NCBI GenBank assembly: GCA_024811115.1
Contig: JAKOGH010000844.1
Span: 1 to 20,334, forward strand
DNA from: Terana coerulea
Lineage: Eukaryota > Basidiomycota > Agaricomycetes > Polyporales > Phanerochaetaceae
Length of the DNA stretch: 20,334 nucleotides
Direction of reading: 5' to 3'
In this document: positions 19,083 to 20,334 of the stretch, piece after piece
How the letters are laid out: each line of letters begins with the position of its first letter
Position numbering within the stretch: the stretch's first letter is position 1
The notes under the pieces: model-generated
The model's database searches: none
What the model was told of the DNA's origin: nothing
Seen by the model: only the letters and a program-made list of their open reading frames with translations
Program-made: the position numbers and the translations under genes

Positions 19083-19320
19083 AGGAGGTGCGTCGCGGCT
19101 CGTGCGGCACGATTATTAGTGCGGAGTTCAACAGATTTTGGCGCCGCCCAGCTTTGCCAGCGAGCGCATACTGCCAGTAGTAAGTACTTACTCTACCACC
19201 TCGCAGAGCTGGTCCTCGAGGCAGACAGCTCAACGGTGGGACAACCTTTGTAGTCTACGGTTACGCCTTACTGAGCCAACTTCAAGCTCAGCAGCCTGCT
19301 CGAAGATTTGCGGCGCTACT
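19083..19320 (+). promoter_or_regulatory. Upstream leader of F-box copy C, shared with copy A
   Basis: This block matches 14460-14670 before copy A: GGAGGTGCG, GCGGAGTTCAACAGATTTT, GCGCCGCC, a GTAAGTACT donor-like site, a GAGGCAG acceptor-like site and GCCTTACTGAGCC. It lacks the clear TATATA of copy A. The match shows that the duplicated unit included upstream DNA. Confidence 0.45.
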
Positions 19321-20334
19321 ATGTCCGCCGAAGACGGTCTACGCACCTCCATGGCGGTCAATGCAGGTGTAAGTAGACGTGGCTGGGGTTGCTTTACGTG
19401 CTCATGTTGTATTTCTTTGGTACAGATGCGCCTCAATTGGGACCTCCTCACCCAGATTATGTCATTACTCGACAGAGCCGACGCGAGTCGTATGTCGCGT
19501 ACCTGCCACATGCTGTTGCAACGCGTCGCTCCCATCTTGCTGGAGAATGAGGTTAGGCTCAATCGGAACTCGAGACTCGTCTCATTCCACTTCTTTACGG
19601 TCCGAAATCCGGGCCGTTTTCGCTACCTGAGCAAGCTATCTCTTGACGTCACAACCAATCGCAGGGAGCTGGTGCGAGAGCGGTTTGGCAGCCTCCTTGC
19701 TCGTATGCTCAAGCACGCTTCTGAGCTCAATTGGCTACACCTCGGTAACGGCGACATCGTCACGGCGGACGAGAACATACCCACATTCATTTCTTCAATG
19801 ACCAAACTTCGATCCCTTGAGCTGTTCAACATCACTGAAGATTCTGTCGCCGCTCTCCAACATATTAGCGCTCCTGCAACGAGTGTCGAGGCCAGGTTCC
19901 CTCACGGCTGCTTCCCTGATGCCCCCGATCCTTTACCCTATCTAACCGGCTTCGGGATACCCTGGAGTCCTTGAGCGTATCCTGGATTAACTTTACGAGC
20001 ATCGACATCATATTTCTGCGAGTCAAGACTCTCCGTCTTAATCTCTGCCAGTACCCAAATCTACGAGTCTTTGCTACTTGCTTCCCAACCTACAGGAGTT
20101 GGGGATATCCACAGGAGCGGCAGTGCCAGGATGAAGAACAGCTCCTTACTCAGGACATTCAACCAACCGGAGAGCCGTGGGGCTCCTGCAGCACCTTTCG
20201 GCGGGTTCAGTTACCTGCCTCTACGTGCTCGGTGTGCGATGCAAAGTTGCTCACCTTGGCATAGGGCAGGCTCATTTCGAGGAGTCCGAGGAGGTCTATC
20301 CTGAAGAGGGTATGAGATTCACCAGAATTCTGGT
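19321..20334 (+). CDS. F-box protein, tandem copy C (runs off the window); at least three frame breaks
   Basis: Exon 1 is 19321-19368 (MSAEDGLRTSMAVNAG), intron 19369-19425, and exon 2 starts at 19426 and runs beyond the window. The F-box is LNWDLLTQIMSLLDRADASRMSRTCHMLL, followed by VAPILLENEVRLNRNSRLVSFHFF and the same Leu-rich repeats as copies A and B (LNWLHLGNGDIVTADENIP, LRSLELFNITEDS). The frame breaks near 19953-19956 (GGCTTCGGGATACC where one more base is needed to give GFRDTLES), at 20084-20086 (C run before the NLQEL segment) and between about 20110 and 20190. The last readable part is LYVLGVRCKVAHLGIGQAHF up to RFTRIL, matching the middle of copy B. The C-terminal exon lies outside. 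Role as for copy A. Confidence 0.78.

Noticed and set aside
1..20334. tRNA or rRNA genes, CRISPR arrays, bacterial operons
   Set aside because: No tRNA-like T-arm with matching acceptor stem, no rRNA blocks and no regular direct-repeat/spacer pattern were seen; the introns and transposon types are eukaryotic.

Overview
The window looks like nuclear DNA of a basidiomycete fungus, probably a wood- or litter-decaying Agaricomycete. The coding genes are cut by many introns of 48-60 bp with GTRNGT donors and CAG/TAG acceptors. There is a secreted pectin-side-chain hydrolase, an expanded F-box family, and a dense mix of eukaryotic transposons. The genus assignment is inference.

Layout. 1-636 (+) is the 3' end of an unrecognised membrane protein. 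925-2086 (-) is a four-exon palmitoyl-protein thioesterase (PPT1-like), convergent with it. About 2.0 kb without a supported gene follows, ending in a promoter with a CCAAT box and TATA box. 4372-6162 (+) is a ten-exon GH28 rhamnogalacturonase with a signal peptide. 6339-14304 is a nested transposon. The outer element is a 604-bp non-autonomous hAT-like element (21-bp perfect terminal inverted repeats, 8-bp target duplication). It is split by a 7.35-kb non-LTR retrotransposon (LINE, endonuclease-RT-RNase H type, 15-bp target duplication, A-rich tail). 14671-20334 holds three tandem paralogues, A, B and C, of an F-box protein gene. They share the same first intron, and A and C also share upstream leader sequence. 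Copy B has two further insertions. One is a 75-nt near-perfect hairpin between short direct repeats, 25 nt before its start codon. The other is a 362-bp solo LTR (5-bp target duplication) inside its last coding exon.

Every conserved gene here needs one or more single-base corrections to keep its protein frame. Nearly all look like one base missing from a run of the same base (PPT1 once, GH28 four times, F-box A twice, B at least twice, C at least three times). This bias towards lost bases suggests uncorrected long-read sequence at least as much as real pseudogenes, so I describe these genes as probably intact families with broken frames in this copy. The LINE shows many more frame changes and may also be truly decayed.

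The genes do not form one pathway. The thioesterase is a housekeeping lysosome/vacuole enzyme, the GH28 enzyme acts outside the cell on pectin, and the F-box proteins would be substrate adaptors of SCF ubiquitin ligases. The right-hand 14 kb is a hotspot of transposon insertion and tandem duplication.
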